From assembly GCA_963422565.1 (NCBI GenBank), contig OY730228.1:3379780-3443779 (forward strand): 64,000 nt of DNA. The letters run 5' to 3'. This DNA is from G963422565 sp963422565 (GTDB lineage: Bacteria > Pseudomonadota > Alphaproteobacteria > MPNO01). Positions 1 through 8,464 of the stretch are shown one piece after another. Position numbers and translations under genes: made by a program. The notes beneath the pieces were generated by a model, which did not search any database, had not been told where the DNA came from, and saw only the letters and a program-made list of their open reading frames with translations. The number at the start of each line of letters is the position of its first letter. Within the stretch, counting starts at the first letter, position 1.

Positions 1-479
1 TCATTTATGACGACCCCGAGATCGACGCCGCAGCGCCGCGCGAGCGCGGCCCTGATCCGCGCGCAACTCCGATCCGGGTCCTCGGGCAGTAGCAGCACGC
101 GGCCGTCGGGGACGTTGGACGCGTCGATCCCGGCATTGGCGAGGACATGGCCAAGTCTGTGGCGAACGATGATCAGACCCGGCCGGGCACGGAGGACGCG
201 ATCGGCCTCGCCGAGTATCAGCGCGACGAGCCGGGGGTCCTTCCCGGTCTTTGCGGCGAGCGCGCGTGCTGCTTCCGAGGGCGTCACGTCGTCGAGCGCG
301 ACGCTGCGGCCCTCGGCCTTGGACACGATCTTCTGGGCGAGGACGACGACATCTCCGGGCTCCGGCCGCAACGCCTCGCGGGCAAGGGCCTCGAGAACGA
401 CCCAGGCGAGATCGCAGCCCTCCTCGATCTCTCCGATGCCCCTCGGTGCGGCGACGACGAAGCCGGGAAAGGGCGGCAT
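1..479 (-). CDS. cofE: Coenzyme F420-0:L-glutamate ligase (CofE), N-terminal part; runs off the window
   Basis: CofE adds gamma-linked glutamates to F420-0 using GTP, in the cytoplasm. The visible N-terminal 159 residues carry family blocks: a start close to GIGEIEEGCDLA, then GDVVVLAQKIVSKAEGR, and GVDLGVVIND at the window edge, where the family continues with a GRPWR-type segment. The ATG at 479 overlaps the npdG stop (TGATG), so translation is coupled to npdG. It is the third gene of the fbiC-npdG-cofE operon. Its C-terminal part lies outside the window. The assignment is well supported by the motifs and the neighbours. Confidence 0.9.
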   Translation of the reverse strand, partial: MPPFPGFVVAAPRGIGEIEEGCDLAWVVLEALAREALRPEPGDVVVLAQKIVSKAEGRSVALDDVTPSEAARALAAKTGKDPRLVALILGEADRVLRARPGLIIVRHRLGHVLANAGIDASNVPDGRVLLLPEDPDRSCARIRAALARRCGVDLGVVIN

Positions 480-1153
480 CAAGGGGCGGAGTCCCCTCTG
501 GGCAGCCCGGTTATTCGAATGCCCGCGCCCGCGCTGCCGTAGCGGCGGTTCATCCAGATCAGGACCGAGGTAAGCGCCTCGGCGGCGACCGCGTTGTCGA
601 GCGGTCCGGCCTCGAGGCCTTCGAGCCCGGCGGCGCGGACAAGCCGGACCGTTTCGGCGCGTGCCGCCTTGTCGTCTCCGCAGACCAGGACGTCGCAATC
701 CTGCGCAAGGTCCGGATCCGCGAGGGCCTCGGCGGCCACGTTCTGAAAGGCGGAGACCAGGCGGACATCCTTGCCGAGGGCGGCGCTCGCGATTCGGGCC
801 GCCGATCCCTCGAGCGGAAGCTGCACCCGGGCGACGCGGGGCGGAACGAGCGGCACCGTCACGTCGACGACGATCTTGCCCGCCGCCGCCTCCCTGATGT
901 CCGTCAGAGTGCGGCGCTGGGCGGCGTAGGGAACGGTGACCACGATGATGTCGGCGGCGGCCGCGGCCGATCGGTTGCCCGTGCCCTCGATCCGGCCGTG
1001 CGGGGCCAGCCGGGCCGCGGCCTCGGCGGCGCGTGCGGCCGAGCGCGACCCCAGCAGGACCCGGTAGCCCGCCCGCGCCCAGCGCGTCGCAAGACCCGAT
1101 CCCTCCGCGCCGGTGCCGCCGATGACGGCGATCACGGGCAGCGCCGCGCTCAT
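479..1153 (-). CDS. npdG: NADPH-dependent F420 reductase (NpdG/Fno family)
   Basis: A 224-residue Rossmann-fold enzyme that transfers hydride between NADP(H) and F420. The N terminus has the dinucleotide loop VIGGTGAEGSGLATRWA, followed by LLGSRSAARA, where the Ser/Arg next to the loop suits NADP phosphate binding. The C-terminal part (LEGLEAGPLDNAVAAEALT...LIWMNRRYG) is typical of Fno/NpdG. The ATG at 1153 overlaps the fbiC stop by 4 bp (ATGA), and the stop overlaps cofE. It would keep the F420 pool reduced for F420H2-dependent oxidoreductases such as LLM-family proteins, of which two lie in this window. Confidence 0.9.
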   Translation of the reverse strand: MSAALPVIAVIGGTGAEGSGLATRWARAGYRVLLGSRSAARAAEAAARLAPHGRIEGTGNRSAAAAADIIVVTVPYAAQRRTLTDIREAAAGKIVVDVTVPLVPPRVARVQLPLEGSAARIASAALGKDVRLVSAFQNVAAEALADPDLAQDCDVLVCGDDKAARAETVRLVRAAGLEGLEAGPLDNAVAAEALTSVLIWMNRRYGSAGAGIRITGLPRGDSAP

Positions 1154-3507
1154 GCCGCGCCGACCGCGACCGGGACAAGCGGCCGCGCCCGCATCGAAGC
1201 GGCGACCCGCGCCTCGTCCGCCGGGCCGTAGAGCGTGCCGCGCTGTACCGCCGGCCGCCCGGCGGCGCGCGCGAGCGCCTTGATCTCGGCGGGCGGAAAC
1301 TCCTGGCCATGGGCCGTTCCCGCGGCGCGCGAGATGCTCTCGTTCATCAGCGTGCCGCCGAGATCGTTGACCCCGGCGTCGAGACAGGCCGCGGCGCCGA
1401 TGCGGCCCATCTTCACCCAAGACGTCTGGATGTTGGGGATCAGCGGGTGCAGGGCGATTCGGGCGACGGCGTGCATCAGGAGCGCCTCCCGCCATGTCGG
1501 CCCGCGCCGCGCCCGGCCGCGCAGATAGATCGGCGCCTCCATATGGACGAAGGGAAGCGGCACGAACTCGGTGAAGCCGCCGGTCTCCGTCTGCAGATCA
1601 CGAATTCGCGTCAGATGGCGTGCCCAGGCGCCGCGGTCCTCGACGCTCCCGAACATGATCGTGGCGGTGGTGCGCAGGCCGCGCCGGTGCGCGGCGCCGA
1701 CGATGTCCAACCACTGTTCCACGGTCACCTTGTCCGGGCAGAGGATGCGGCGGATCGGCGGATCGAGGATTTCGGCGGCCGTTCCCGGCAGCGAGCCGAG
1801 GCCGGCATCGACCAGACGCCCAAGGAAGTCGGAGACGGAAATCCCGAGGGTCGCCGCGCCCTGGCTGATCTCGAGCGGCGAGAAGGCGTGGACGTGAATC
1901 GCCGGCGCCGCCTCCTTCACGGCGCGGGTGATCCGGAGATATGTCTCGCCCGTGTAGTCGGGATGTATTCCGCCCTGGAGGCAGACCTCGGTGGCGCCGC
2001 GTTCCCAGGCTTCGGCCGTGCGCCGCGCGATCTCGTCGAGGCCGAGATCGTAGGGCGTGCCGCGCAGGCCGGCGCTGGACCGGCCCTTCGAGAAGGCGCA
2101 GAAGCGGCACGCATAACCGCAGATGTTGGTGTAGTTGATGTTGCGGTTTACGACATAGGTGACGGGATCGCCGACGGCCGCGCGGCGCATTTCGTCGGCC
2201 GCCGCGCAGACTGCCGCGACGGCGCCGCCGCGCGCCGCGAACAGTTCCGCGATCTCGCCGACGGTCAGCGTCTTCCCGGCGGCGGCGCGCGCGAGGACGC
2301 GATCGATGCAGGGCGATGCCGCACCGACGGCGGCGCGTCCGCCGACGGGCGGCGGCGCCGCCGATCCCGGAGCCCAGACGTCCTCCCGCGCACAACCGTC
2401 GCCGTCGGTCGCGCGCAGCACGGCCGTCCTCAGCCCGTCGTCGATCCAACGATCGGGCGCGCGGGCATAGTCCGGGTAGACGGCGAGCCGTTCGACGAGG
2501 GTCTTTCCCTTCGCCGCGGTTCCACGGGCGAGCGCGTCGATCGCGGGCCAGGGGGCTTCCGGGTTGACGTGGTCCGGCGTTACCGGGGAGACCCCGCCCC
2601 AGTCGTTGAGGCCGGCGTCGATCAGATCGGGCCAGCGCTCCGCGCTGAGGTTGGGCGGCGCCTGTATGTTCATCCGGGCGCCGAGGACGATGCGCGCCGC
2701 GGCGATCGTCCACGCAAGGTCGTCCATGGTCGGCTCCGGCGCGCCCGCCATGCGGGTGTCCGGCTTGGCGCGAAAGTTCTGAACGATCACTTCCTGGATG
2801 TGGCCGTAGCGGCGGTGGAGGTCGGCGATCGCGAACAGTGCGTCCAACCGCTCCGCCCGCGTCTCGCCGATGCCGATCAGGATCCCCGTTGTGAACGGGA
2901 TCGCCTGTTCGCCGGCGTGGCGGAGGGTGACAAGGCGCGGCTCGGGCAGCTTGTCGGGCGAACCGTGATGCGGCATCCCCGGTTCCGAGAGCCGGGCGGA
3001 GAGGCTCTCCAGCATCAGTCCCTGCGACACCGAGACTTCGCGCAGCGCGGCCAGCTGCCCGGCGGCGAGGACGCCCGGATTCACGTGCGGCAGCAGTCCC
3101 GTCTCCTCCAGGACGAGGCGGCACGCATGGACGAGATAGTCGATGGTCGTCTCGAAGCCGAGGGCGGCGAGCGCATCCCGGGCCGCGCGGTAGCGCAGCT
3201 CCGGCTTGTCGCCGAGCGTGAACAGCGCTTCCTTGCATCCCGCGCCCGCACCGGCGCGGGCGATCCCGAGCACCGCATCGGGGTCGAGAAAGGCGCCGAC
3301 GGCCTCGCGCGGCGGCGCGGCGAAGGTGCAATAGCCGCAGACGTCCCGGCAGAGCCGGGTCAGCGGAATGAACACCTTGCGCGACCAGGTCACGATGTCG
3401 CCATGGCCCGCGTCGCGAAGCGCGGCGGCCTCGGCGCCCAGCGCCCGCGCGGAGGAAGCCAGCAACCGGTCGCGCAGCCGCCCGCGCTCTTCCGTCGAGC
3501 CGTCCAT
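1150..3507 (-). CDS. fbiC: 7,8-didemethyl-8-hydroxy-5-deazariboflavin (Fo) synthase, CofG-CofH fusion
   Basis: A 785-residue two-domain radical SAM enzyme that makes the F420 chromophore Fo from tyrosine and 5-amino-6-ribitylaminouracil. The CofG-like half has the cluster motif C53-x3-C57-x2-C60 (CRDVCGYC). The CofH-like half has C463-x3-C467-x2-C470 (CGYACRFC). The chosen ATG at 3507 follows a purine-rich AGGGGGCGGCGAGGG segment and gives normal FbiC length; the frame is open for a further 89 codons upstream without family similarity. It is the first gene of the F420 operon and overlaps npdG by 4 bp. The fused form is usual in bacteria; archaea have separate CofG and CofH. Confidence 0.95.
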   Translation of the reverse strand: MDGSTEERGRLRDRLLASSARALGAEAAALRDAGHGDIVTWSRKVFIPLTRLCRDVCGYCTFAAPPREAVGAFLDPDAVLGIARAGAGAGCKEALFTLGDKPELRYRAARDALAALGFETTIDYLVHACRLVLEETGLLPHVNPGVLAAGQLAALREVSVSQGLMLESLSARLSEPGMPHHGSPDKLPEPRLVTLRHAGEQAIPFTTGILIGIGETRAERLDALFAIADLHRRYGHIQEVIVQNFRAKPDTRMAGAPEPTMDDLAWTIAAARIVLGARMNIQAPPNLSAERWPDLIDAGLNDWGGVSPVTPDHVNPEAPWPAIDALARGTAAKGKTLVERLAVYPDYARAPDRWIDDGLRTAVLRATDGDGCAREDVWAPGSAAPPPVGGRAAVGAASPCIDRVLARAAAGKTLTVGEIAELFAARGGAVAAVCAAADEMRRAAVGDPVTYVVNRNINYTNICGYACRFCAFSKGRSSAGLRGTPYDLGLDEIARRTAEAWERGATEVCLQGGIHPDYTGETYLRITRAVKEAAPAIHVHAFSPLEISQGAATLGISVSDFLGRLVDAGLGSLPGTAAEILDPPIRRILCPDKVTVEQWLDIVGAAHRRGLRTTATIMFGSVEDRGAWARHLTRIRDLQTETGGFTEFVPLPFVHMEAPIYLRGRARRGPTWREALLMHAVARIALHPLIPNIQTSWVKMGRIGAAACLDAGVNDLGGTLMNESISRAAGTAHGQEFPPAEIKALARAAGRPAVQRGTLYGPADEARVAASMRARPLVPVAVGAA

Positions 3508-3599
3508 CCCTCGCCGCCCCCTGGATTGTTCGGGCACCGCCCGGCGCTCGACGAACGGTGCGCCGGCCGGACATAGCCGGAAACGACCGGCGGTGTCAC

Positions 3600-3700
3600 C
3601 TGCGACGCCTTCCCCACCCGCGCGTCCCGCCTCTCGCGGGGCGGGTAATCCGACTCCGCGCGCTCTCCCATCAAGGGGGAGGGTCGGGGCAGGTTTCGCG
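3600..3700 (-). repeat. Dispersed intergenic palindromic repeat, copy A (partial, inverted)
   Basis: The 254-bp divergent gap between fbiC and the octopine-dehydrogenase-like gene holds a C/G-rich element. Its reverse complement (CCCCGACCCTCCCCCTTGA followed by GGGAGAG) matches the core of the better copies near 11.05, 24.5 and 35.55 kb. The inner segment CCCGCCTCTCGCGGGGCGGG is itself a hairpin. This copy is the shortest and most diverged. Confidence 0.55.
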
Positions 3701-3761
3701 TTGCCCGATCCCGGCCGGCCCGTCAAGATCGCGGACATGCGATCCGAAGCGCGGAGGCGGC

Positions 3762-4871
3762 GTGACGATTTCATCGGTGGCGGTTCTGGGCGCGGGGCAT
3801 GGCGGGCATGCCGCGGCGGCGGATCTCGCCCGGCGTGGCTACGAGGTCCGCCTCCATGCTCGGCGTGCGGAAATTCTGTCGGCGATTCGGGATCGGGGAG
3901 GAATAACCGCGCGCGGCGTCTTCGAGGGCCGGGCGATACCGAGGCTGCTCACGACCGATGTCGCCAAGGCGGTCGCGGGGGCGGATCTGGTCATGCTCGT
4001 CGTGCCCTCGATCGCCCATGAGACCTATGCGCAGGCCTTGGCCGACACGTTGCCCGGCGGGGTCCCGGTGCTTCTGAACCCGGGCCATACGGGCGGCGGG
4101 CTCCACTTCCAGACCGCGCTGCGCAGGGCCGGCCGGACCGACCCGGTCGAGATCTGCGAGACGGTCACCCTCACATATATCGCGCGTCTCGAAGGCCCTG
4201 CCGAAGTGGGAATCTATTCCTACACCCGTAAGCTCATGTTCGCCGCCCTGCCGGGCAGCGCCACCCTGCGGCTGCATCGGCTCGTCCGGCCGCTCTTCCC
4301 GGAAATCCGCCCTGCGTCGAGCGTTCTCGAGACGGGGCTCTCGAACATCAACGCGGTCTTCCACCCGCCCGGCATGCTGATGAACGCCGGCTGGATCGAG
4401 GACACCGGCGGCGATTTCCTGTTCTACCGGGAGGGAGTGACCGAGTCGGTGGGCAGGGTCGTCGCCGCCGTCGACGGCGAGCGGCTGGCGGTCGCCCGCG
4501 CGCTCGGCGTTCCCGCGCGGCCGTTCCTGGAAATCTTTCGCGATGCCGGTTTGACGACGGACGCGGCGGCCGCCAGCCGTTCGGTCGCCCGCGCTTGCAG
4601 GGAGAGCGCTCCCAACCGAACGCTCCGCAGCCCGCCGTCGCTCGATCACCGCTATGTCCACGAGGATGTCGGCTACGGGTTGGTGCCGATCGCCGGGCTC
4701 GGCCGGCTGGCCGGCGTCGCGACCCCGACGATCGACGCGCAGATCGCGCTGCTCTCGACGGCGGCGGGGGTCGACTATGCGGCCGACGGGCTAACGCTCG
4801 CGCGGATGGGCGTCGCGGACCTCGACCCCGCCGAGCTGCTGGACCGGGTCGGCGGCGGGGAACGGCTGTGA
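3762..4871 (+). CDS. NAD/NADP octopine/nopaline dehydrogenase family protein
   Basis: A 369-residue protein with an N-terminal Rossmann loop (VAVLGAGHGGHAAAADLARRGYEV) and the C-terminal helical domain of the octopine/nopaline dehydrogenase family (blocks LETGLSNINAVFHPPGMLMNAG and DHRYVHEDVGYGLVPIAGLG). Such enzymes reductively condense an amino acid with a 2-oxo acid, or the reverse. The substrate cannot be read here. The start is GTG at 3762; the open frame continues upstream only through repeat sequence. It overlaps the next gene by 4 bp (GTGA), so the pair is an operon divergent from the F420 genes. Confidence 0.8.
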   Translation: MTISSVAVLGAGHGGHAAAADLARRGYEVRLHARRAEILSAIRDRGGITARGVFEGRAIPRLLTTDVAKAVAGADLVMLVVPSIAHETYAQALADTLPGGVPVLLNPGHTGGGLHFQTALRRAGRTDPVEICETVTLTYIARLEGPAEVGIYSYTRKLMFAALPGSATLRLHRLVRPLFPEIRPASSVLETGLSNINAVFHPPGMLMNAGWIEDTGGDFLFYREGVTESVGRVVAAVDGERLAVARALGVPARPFLEIFRDAGLTTDAAAASRSVARACRESAPNRTLRSPPSLDHRYVHEDVGYGLVPIAGLGRLAGVATPTIDAQIALLSTAAGVDYAADGLTLARMGVADLDPAELLDRVGGGERL

Positions 4872-5857
4872 GCCCGTCGTCGTTCGGGGTGAGCTTTGAC
4901 GGGTTCGCGTCGTTCCAGGACGCCCTCGGGCAGGCCAGGCGCGTCGAGGCGGCGGGCGTCGGCAAGCTGTGGATGGCGGAGCATCTCGGCTACCGGCAGT
5001 CGCTCGTGATGTGCACCGCGTTCGCGCTGGCGACCGAACGGGCCGCCGTGGTGCCGACGGCGATCAGCCCGTTCCTGTGGAATCCGGTCTCCGTCGCGAT
5101 GGCAATGGCGACCATCGCCGAGGCGGCGCCCGGCCGGGCGGCCCTGGCCCTCGGTTCGGGCAATCCGATGTTTCTCGCCGAGGCGGGCGCCGTGCTCGAG
5201 CGGCCGGTTCAGGCGATGCGGGAATTCATCGCCTGTCTGCGCCAGCTCTGGTCGGGCGTCCCGGGGGACTTCCGGGGCGAGAGGTTCGGCCTGCACGGCA
5301 TGCGCATGGCCTTCGTGCCGGAAGGGGATATCCCGATCTATGTCGCGGCGATGGGGCCGCGGATGCTGCGGCTCGCGGGGGCCCATGCCGACGGCGTGGT
5401 TCTGTCCGCCGGGCTCAGCGTCGAGCACGCGGCGCTGTCGCTTCGCCGGGTCGCGGAGGGTGCCGAGAGCGCCGGACGCGACCCCGCGGATATCCGCCGC
5501 GCCTCCTATCTCTATATCGCGGTGGACGAGGATCACGCCGCGGCGCGCGATCTTCTGCGCTCCCGAATCGCGTTCATGATGCGGAACGACTTTGTTGCCG
5601 AGAGCGTATCGGCCTCGGGAATCCCGATCGATCGGATCGCCGTCAAGGAGGCGGTCGCCCGCCGCGATCTGGCGGCGGCGGCGCGGCTGATTCCCGATGC
5701 GGCGGTGGACGCCTTCGCCGTCTGCGGGCCGATGGAGACCTGTCGGCGGCGCCTCGCCGCCTACCAGGCGGCCGGCATCGAGGAGCCGGTGCTGCTGATC
5801 GCCGGCAGTGGCGCGGGGGAACGGGCGGTGCTGGAGGCAATCAGTTCGCCGGGGTGA
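4868..5857 (+). CDS. LLM-class flavin/F420-dependent oxidoreductase
   Basis: A 329-residue luciferase-like TIM-barrel protein. It carries the MER/F420-reductase-type blocks LWMAEHLGYRQS, VVPTAISPFLWNPV, GRAALALGSGNP and IPIYVAAMGPRMLRLAGAHADGVVL. Members use FMN or F420, and the close F420 operon favours F420 (inference). The start is GTG at 4868, inside the GTGA overlap with the octopine-dehydrogenase-like gene, which implies a shared pathway. The 3' end overlaps the convergent exporter gene by 17 bp. Confidence 0.85.
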   Translation: MSPSSFGVSFDGFASFQDALGQARRVEAAGVGKLWMAEHLGYRQSLVMCTAFALATERAAVVPTAISPFLWNPVSVAMAMATIAEAAPGRAALALGSGNPMFLAEAGAVLERPVQAMREFIACLRQLWSGVPGDFRGERFGLHGMRMAFVPEGDIPIYVAAMGPRMLRLAGAHADGVVLSAGLSVEHAALSLRRVAEGAESAGRDPADIRRASYLYIAVDEDHAAARDLLRSRIAFMMRNDFVAESVSASGIPIDRIAVKEAVARRDLAAAARLIPDAAVDAFAVCGPMETCRRRLAAYQAAGIEEPVLLIAGSGAGERAVLEAISSPG

Positions 5858-7658
5858 GGGCGGCAACCTCGCTCCGCTCCGCCCTCTCCGCGAACTGAAG
5901 CTCGTAGAGCATCGCGTACAGCCCGCCGCCTCGGAGCAGCTCGCCATGGCTGCCCGACTGGACCAGCCGGCCCCGGTCCAGAACGTGGATTCTGTCGGCG
6001 TGCACGACGGTGGACAGCCGGTGGGCGATCACGACCGTCGTGCGGCCCTTCATCAGCCGCTCGACCGCCGCCTGGATCTTGCGTTCGGTGACGGAATCGA
6101 GCGCGCTGGTCGCCTCGTCGAGCAGCAGGATCGGTGCGTCCCGGAGCACCGCGCGCGCGATCGCGAGACGCTGGCGCTGACCGCCCGAGAGCCTGAGCCC
6201 GCGCTCTCCGAGGACGGTCTCGTAACCCTGCGGCAGGTCCTCGATGAACTCCTCGGCCGCCGCGATCCGGGCTGCTCGGCGAACGGCGTCGGTGTCGGCG
6301 TCGGGACGGCCGTAACGGATATTCTCGAGGACACTATCGTCGAAGAGCATCACCTCCTGGCTGACCAGGGCGATGCAGTCGCGCAGTGCGGCGATCCCGG
6401 TCGATCTTACATCGCGTCCGTTGACCGAGACCATGCCCTCGCACGGATCGTAGAAGCGCGGTATAAGGTTGAAGACGCTGGATTTTCCTGCGCCCGAGGG
6501 GCCGACCAGCGCGGTGACGCGACCGGCCTCCGCCTCGAAGCTGACATCGCGCAACGCGCGCGAATTGGCATCGTAGCCGAAGGTCACGCCCTCGAATCTG
6601 ACCGCGCCGGGAACGCGGTCGATCGGCAGCGGGGACGGCGGGTCCACGATCTCGGCTCGCCGGTCGAGAAGATCGAATATCCGCTGGGCGGCGGAGAACC
6701 CCTCCTGCAATTGCGCGTTGAGGTCGGCCAGCGCCCGCATTGGCTGGTAGGCCAGGATCAGGGCGGTGATGAAGGAGAAGAACTCGCCGGCCGTGGTCGC
6801 GCCCGAGATCACCCTGAAGCCGCCATAGGCGATCACCGCGGCGATCGCCACGCCCGATACCATGTCGATCAGCGGCAGCGTTGCCGATCTGGAACGGGCG
6901 GCGCGCATGCTGAGGCGAAAGATTCCTTCGATGCGCGCGCCGATGCGCGCGCGTTCGAAACCCTCGCAGCCGAAAGCCTTGACGGTCCGTATGCCCTGCA
7001 GGCTCTGAGCCAGGGAGGAGGCGAAGCTTCCCATCTGTTCCTGGACCTCCGTGGTCAGGCGCCGGATGCGCTGCCCGAGGCGGTGGATCGGGTAGATCGT
7101 CAGCGGTATGACGACCAGGAAGATGCAGGAGAGCAGCCAGTCCCGGTGGAGCATCACAGCGGCCAGGAAGATGACGGTGAGCCCCTCGCGGCCGAGGACC
7201 ATGACCGCGCGGGAGACGGCGAAACGGATCTTCTGGATATCGAAGGTGAAGCGCGACATGAGCGCGCCCGAATGTCGCGCTTCCATCGTCGCGACGTCCT
7301 GGTGCAGCAGGTGGCCGAACATCTGCGTCTGGATATCGCAGACGATCCGTTCGCCGACGCGCGCCATCAGGACTTCCTGGGCGTAGGAACCGCCGCTCTT
7401 GAGCAAAAAGGTGACGACGACCGCGGCGCTGACCGCGAGCAGGGCGGTCGTGTCCCGGTCGATGAAGACATCGTTGACCACTGGTTCCATCAACCAGGCC
7501 AGGAGGCCGTTCGCGGCGGCGACGATCGCCATGAAGACCCCTGCCAGGCTCAGGCGCGTGACATGGGTCCGGATGGCGTTGCGCCACAGCCGAACGAACA
7601 GCGCGCGCGACGTCCGATCGGGGGCCGGGTGGGGCGCGGACGGGGTTGCCGCAGACAT
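5841..7658 (-). CDS. ABC exporter, fused permease-ATPase (MsbA/lipid A exporter type)
   Basis: A 605-residue half-transporter. The N-terminal transmembrane domain (residues ~25-310) is followed by an ATPase domain with Walker A GPSGAGKSS (~384), signature LSGGQRQRLA (~491), Walker B ILLLDEATSALD and switch histidine in VIAHRLSTV. Homodimers of this type flip lipids or drugs across the inner membrane, and the sequence resembles MsbA. The ATG at 7658 (MSAATPSAPH) is preferred over an in-frame upstream extension without similarity. It is divergent from the phosphatase gene. Confidence 0.88.
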   Translation of the reverse strand: MSAATPSAPHPAPDRTSRALFVRLWRNAIRTHVTRLSLAGVFMAIVAAANGLLAWLMEPVVNDVFIDRDTTALLAVSAAVVVTFLLKSGGSYAQEVLMARVGERIVCDIQTQMFGHLLHQDVATMEARHSGALMSRFTFDIQKIRFAVSRAVMVLGREGLTVIFLAAVMLHRDWLLSCIFLVVIPLTIYPIHRLGQRIRRLTTEVQEQMGSFASSLAQSLQGIRTVKAFGCEGFERARIGARIEGIFRLSMRAARSRSATLPLIDMVSGVAIAAVIAYGGFRVISGATTAGEFFSFITALILAYQPMRALADLNAQLQEGFSAAQRIFDLLDRRAEIVDPPSPLPIDRVPGAVRFEGVTFGYDANSRALRDVSFEAEAGRVTALVGPSGAGKSSVFNLIPRFYDPCEGMVSVNGRDVRSTGIAALRDCIALVSQEVMLFDDSVLENIRYGRPDADTDAVRRAARIAAAEEFIEDLPQGYETVLGERGLRLSGGQRQRLAIARAVLRDAPILLLDEATSALDSVTERKIQAAVERLMKGRTTVVIAHRLSTVVHADRIHVLDRGRLVQSGSHGELLRGGGLYAMLYELQFAERAERSEVAALTPAN

Positions 7659-7770
7659 CGGGCGTTTGTAGACAGGCCGTGGATGGAGGGCAAAACCCGT
7701 TGTCGGGTCGCCGAGCCTCCTATGTATCCGCTCTCCGGTCTCGACTCCCGTCGGCAGCTCGCAGCTTGGC

Positions 7771-8457
7771 ATGAATGATTTCGCGAACGATGATTCGGAT
7801 ATCGTGCCGATGACGCCGGGCGCGAGGCTCCGCGCCTATCTGAGCATGACCTTCATCGACCACGGCTTCATCCGCTGGGCCTACTGCAACACCCACCGCC
7901 TGACCCCCGAGGTGTGGCGCACCGCCCAGCCGCTGCCACGCCATCTGCGGTGGGCGAAATCGACCGGGATCCGGACCATCGTGAATCTGCGCGGGCGCTC
8001 CGGGAATGCCGGCCATTACCGCATCGAGCGCGAGATTTGCGGCCGCCTCGGCCTGAAATTGGTCGATTTCCCGATGGTCTCGCGCGACATGCCGTCGCGA
8101 GGGGTCTTGATCGCCGCCAAACGTCTGTTCCGCGAGATCGAGTATCCGATCCTCATGCACTGCAAGTCCGGCGCCGACAGGACCGGATTCATGGCGACCC
8201 TCTTCCTTCATCTTCATCGGGGCATCCCGATCGAGACCGCCAGACGGCAGCTTTCCTGGCGTTATGGCCATGTTTCGCGGGGGCGCACGGGGATGCTGGA
8301 CTATTTCTTCGAGAGCTACGAGAAGGACACCGGCGGCGATGCGAAGCAATTCGACGACTGGGTCGAAAGGGTGTACGATCCGGCGGTCCTGAAACGGTCC
8401 TTCCGGGACAGTCGGTTCGCGAACTTCATCCTCGACCGGCTGCTCGGACGCGGATAG
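7771..8457 (+). CDS. Tyrosine/dual-specificity protein phosphatase family protein
   Basis: A 228-residue protein with the Cys-based phosphatase P-loop HCKSGADRTG (C131-x5-R137). Upstream is the conserved WRTAQPLPRHL...GIRTIVNLRGR block seen in bacterial tyrosine phosphatases related to plant/fungal Siw14-type enzymes. No signal peptide or transmembrane segment is seen, so it should be cytoplasmic. The substrate is unknown. A link to the divergent MsbA-like exporter (envelope or polysaccharide regulation) is only a possibility. Confidence 0.8.
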   Translation: MNDFANDDSDIVPMTPGARLRAYLSMTFIDHGFIRWAYCNTHRLTPEVWRTAQPLPRHLRWAKSTGIRTIVNLRGRSGNAGHYRIEREICGRLGLKLVDFPMVSRDMPSRGVLIAAKRLFREIEYPILMHCKSGADRTGFMATLFLHLHRGIPIETARRQLSWRYGHVSRGRTGMLDYFFESYEKDTGGDAKQFDDWVERVYDPAVLKRSFRDSRFANFILDRLLGRG

Positions 8458-8464
8458 CGCCGGC

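Noticed and set aside
1309..3576. Long open frame (755 codons) on the plus strand opposite fbiC
   Set aside because: It is a GC-rich antisense shadow: very Arg/Gly/Asp-rich, without recognisable domains, while the minus strand encodes a complete FbiC.
5808..7778. Long open frame (656 codons) on the plus strand opposite the ABC exporter
   Set aside because: It has no family motif and a biased composition, and it is explained by codon structure of the exporter gene.
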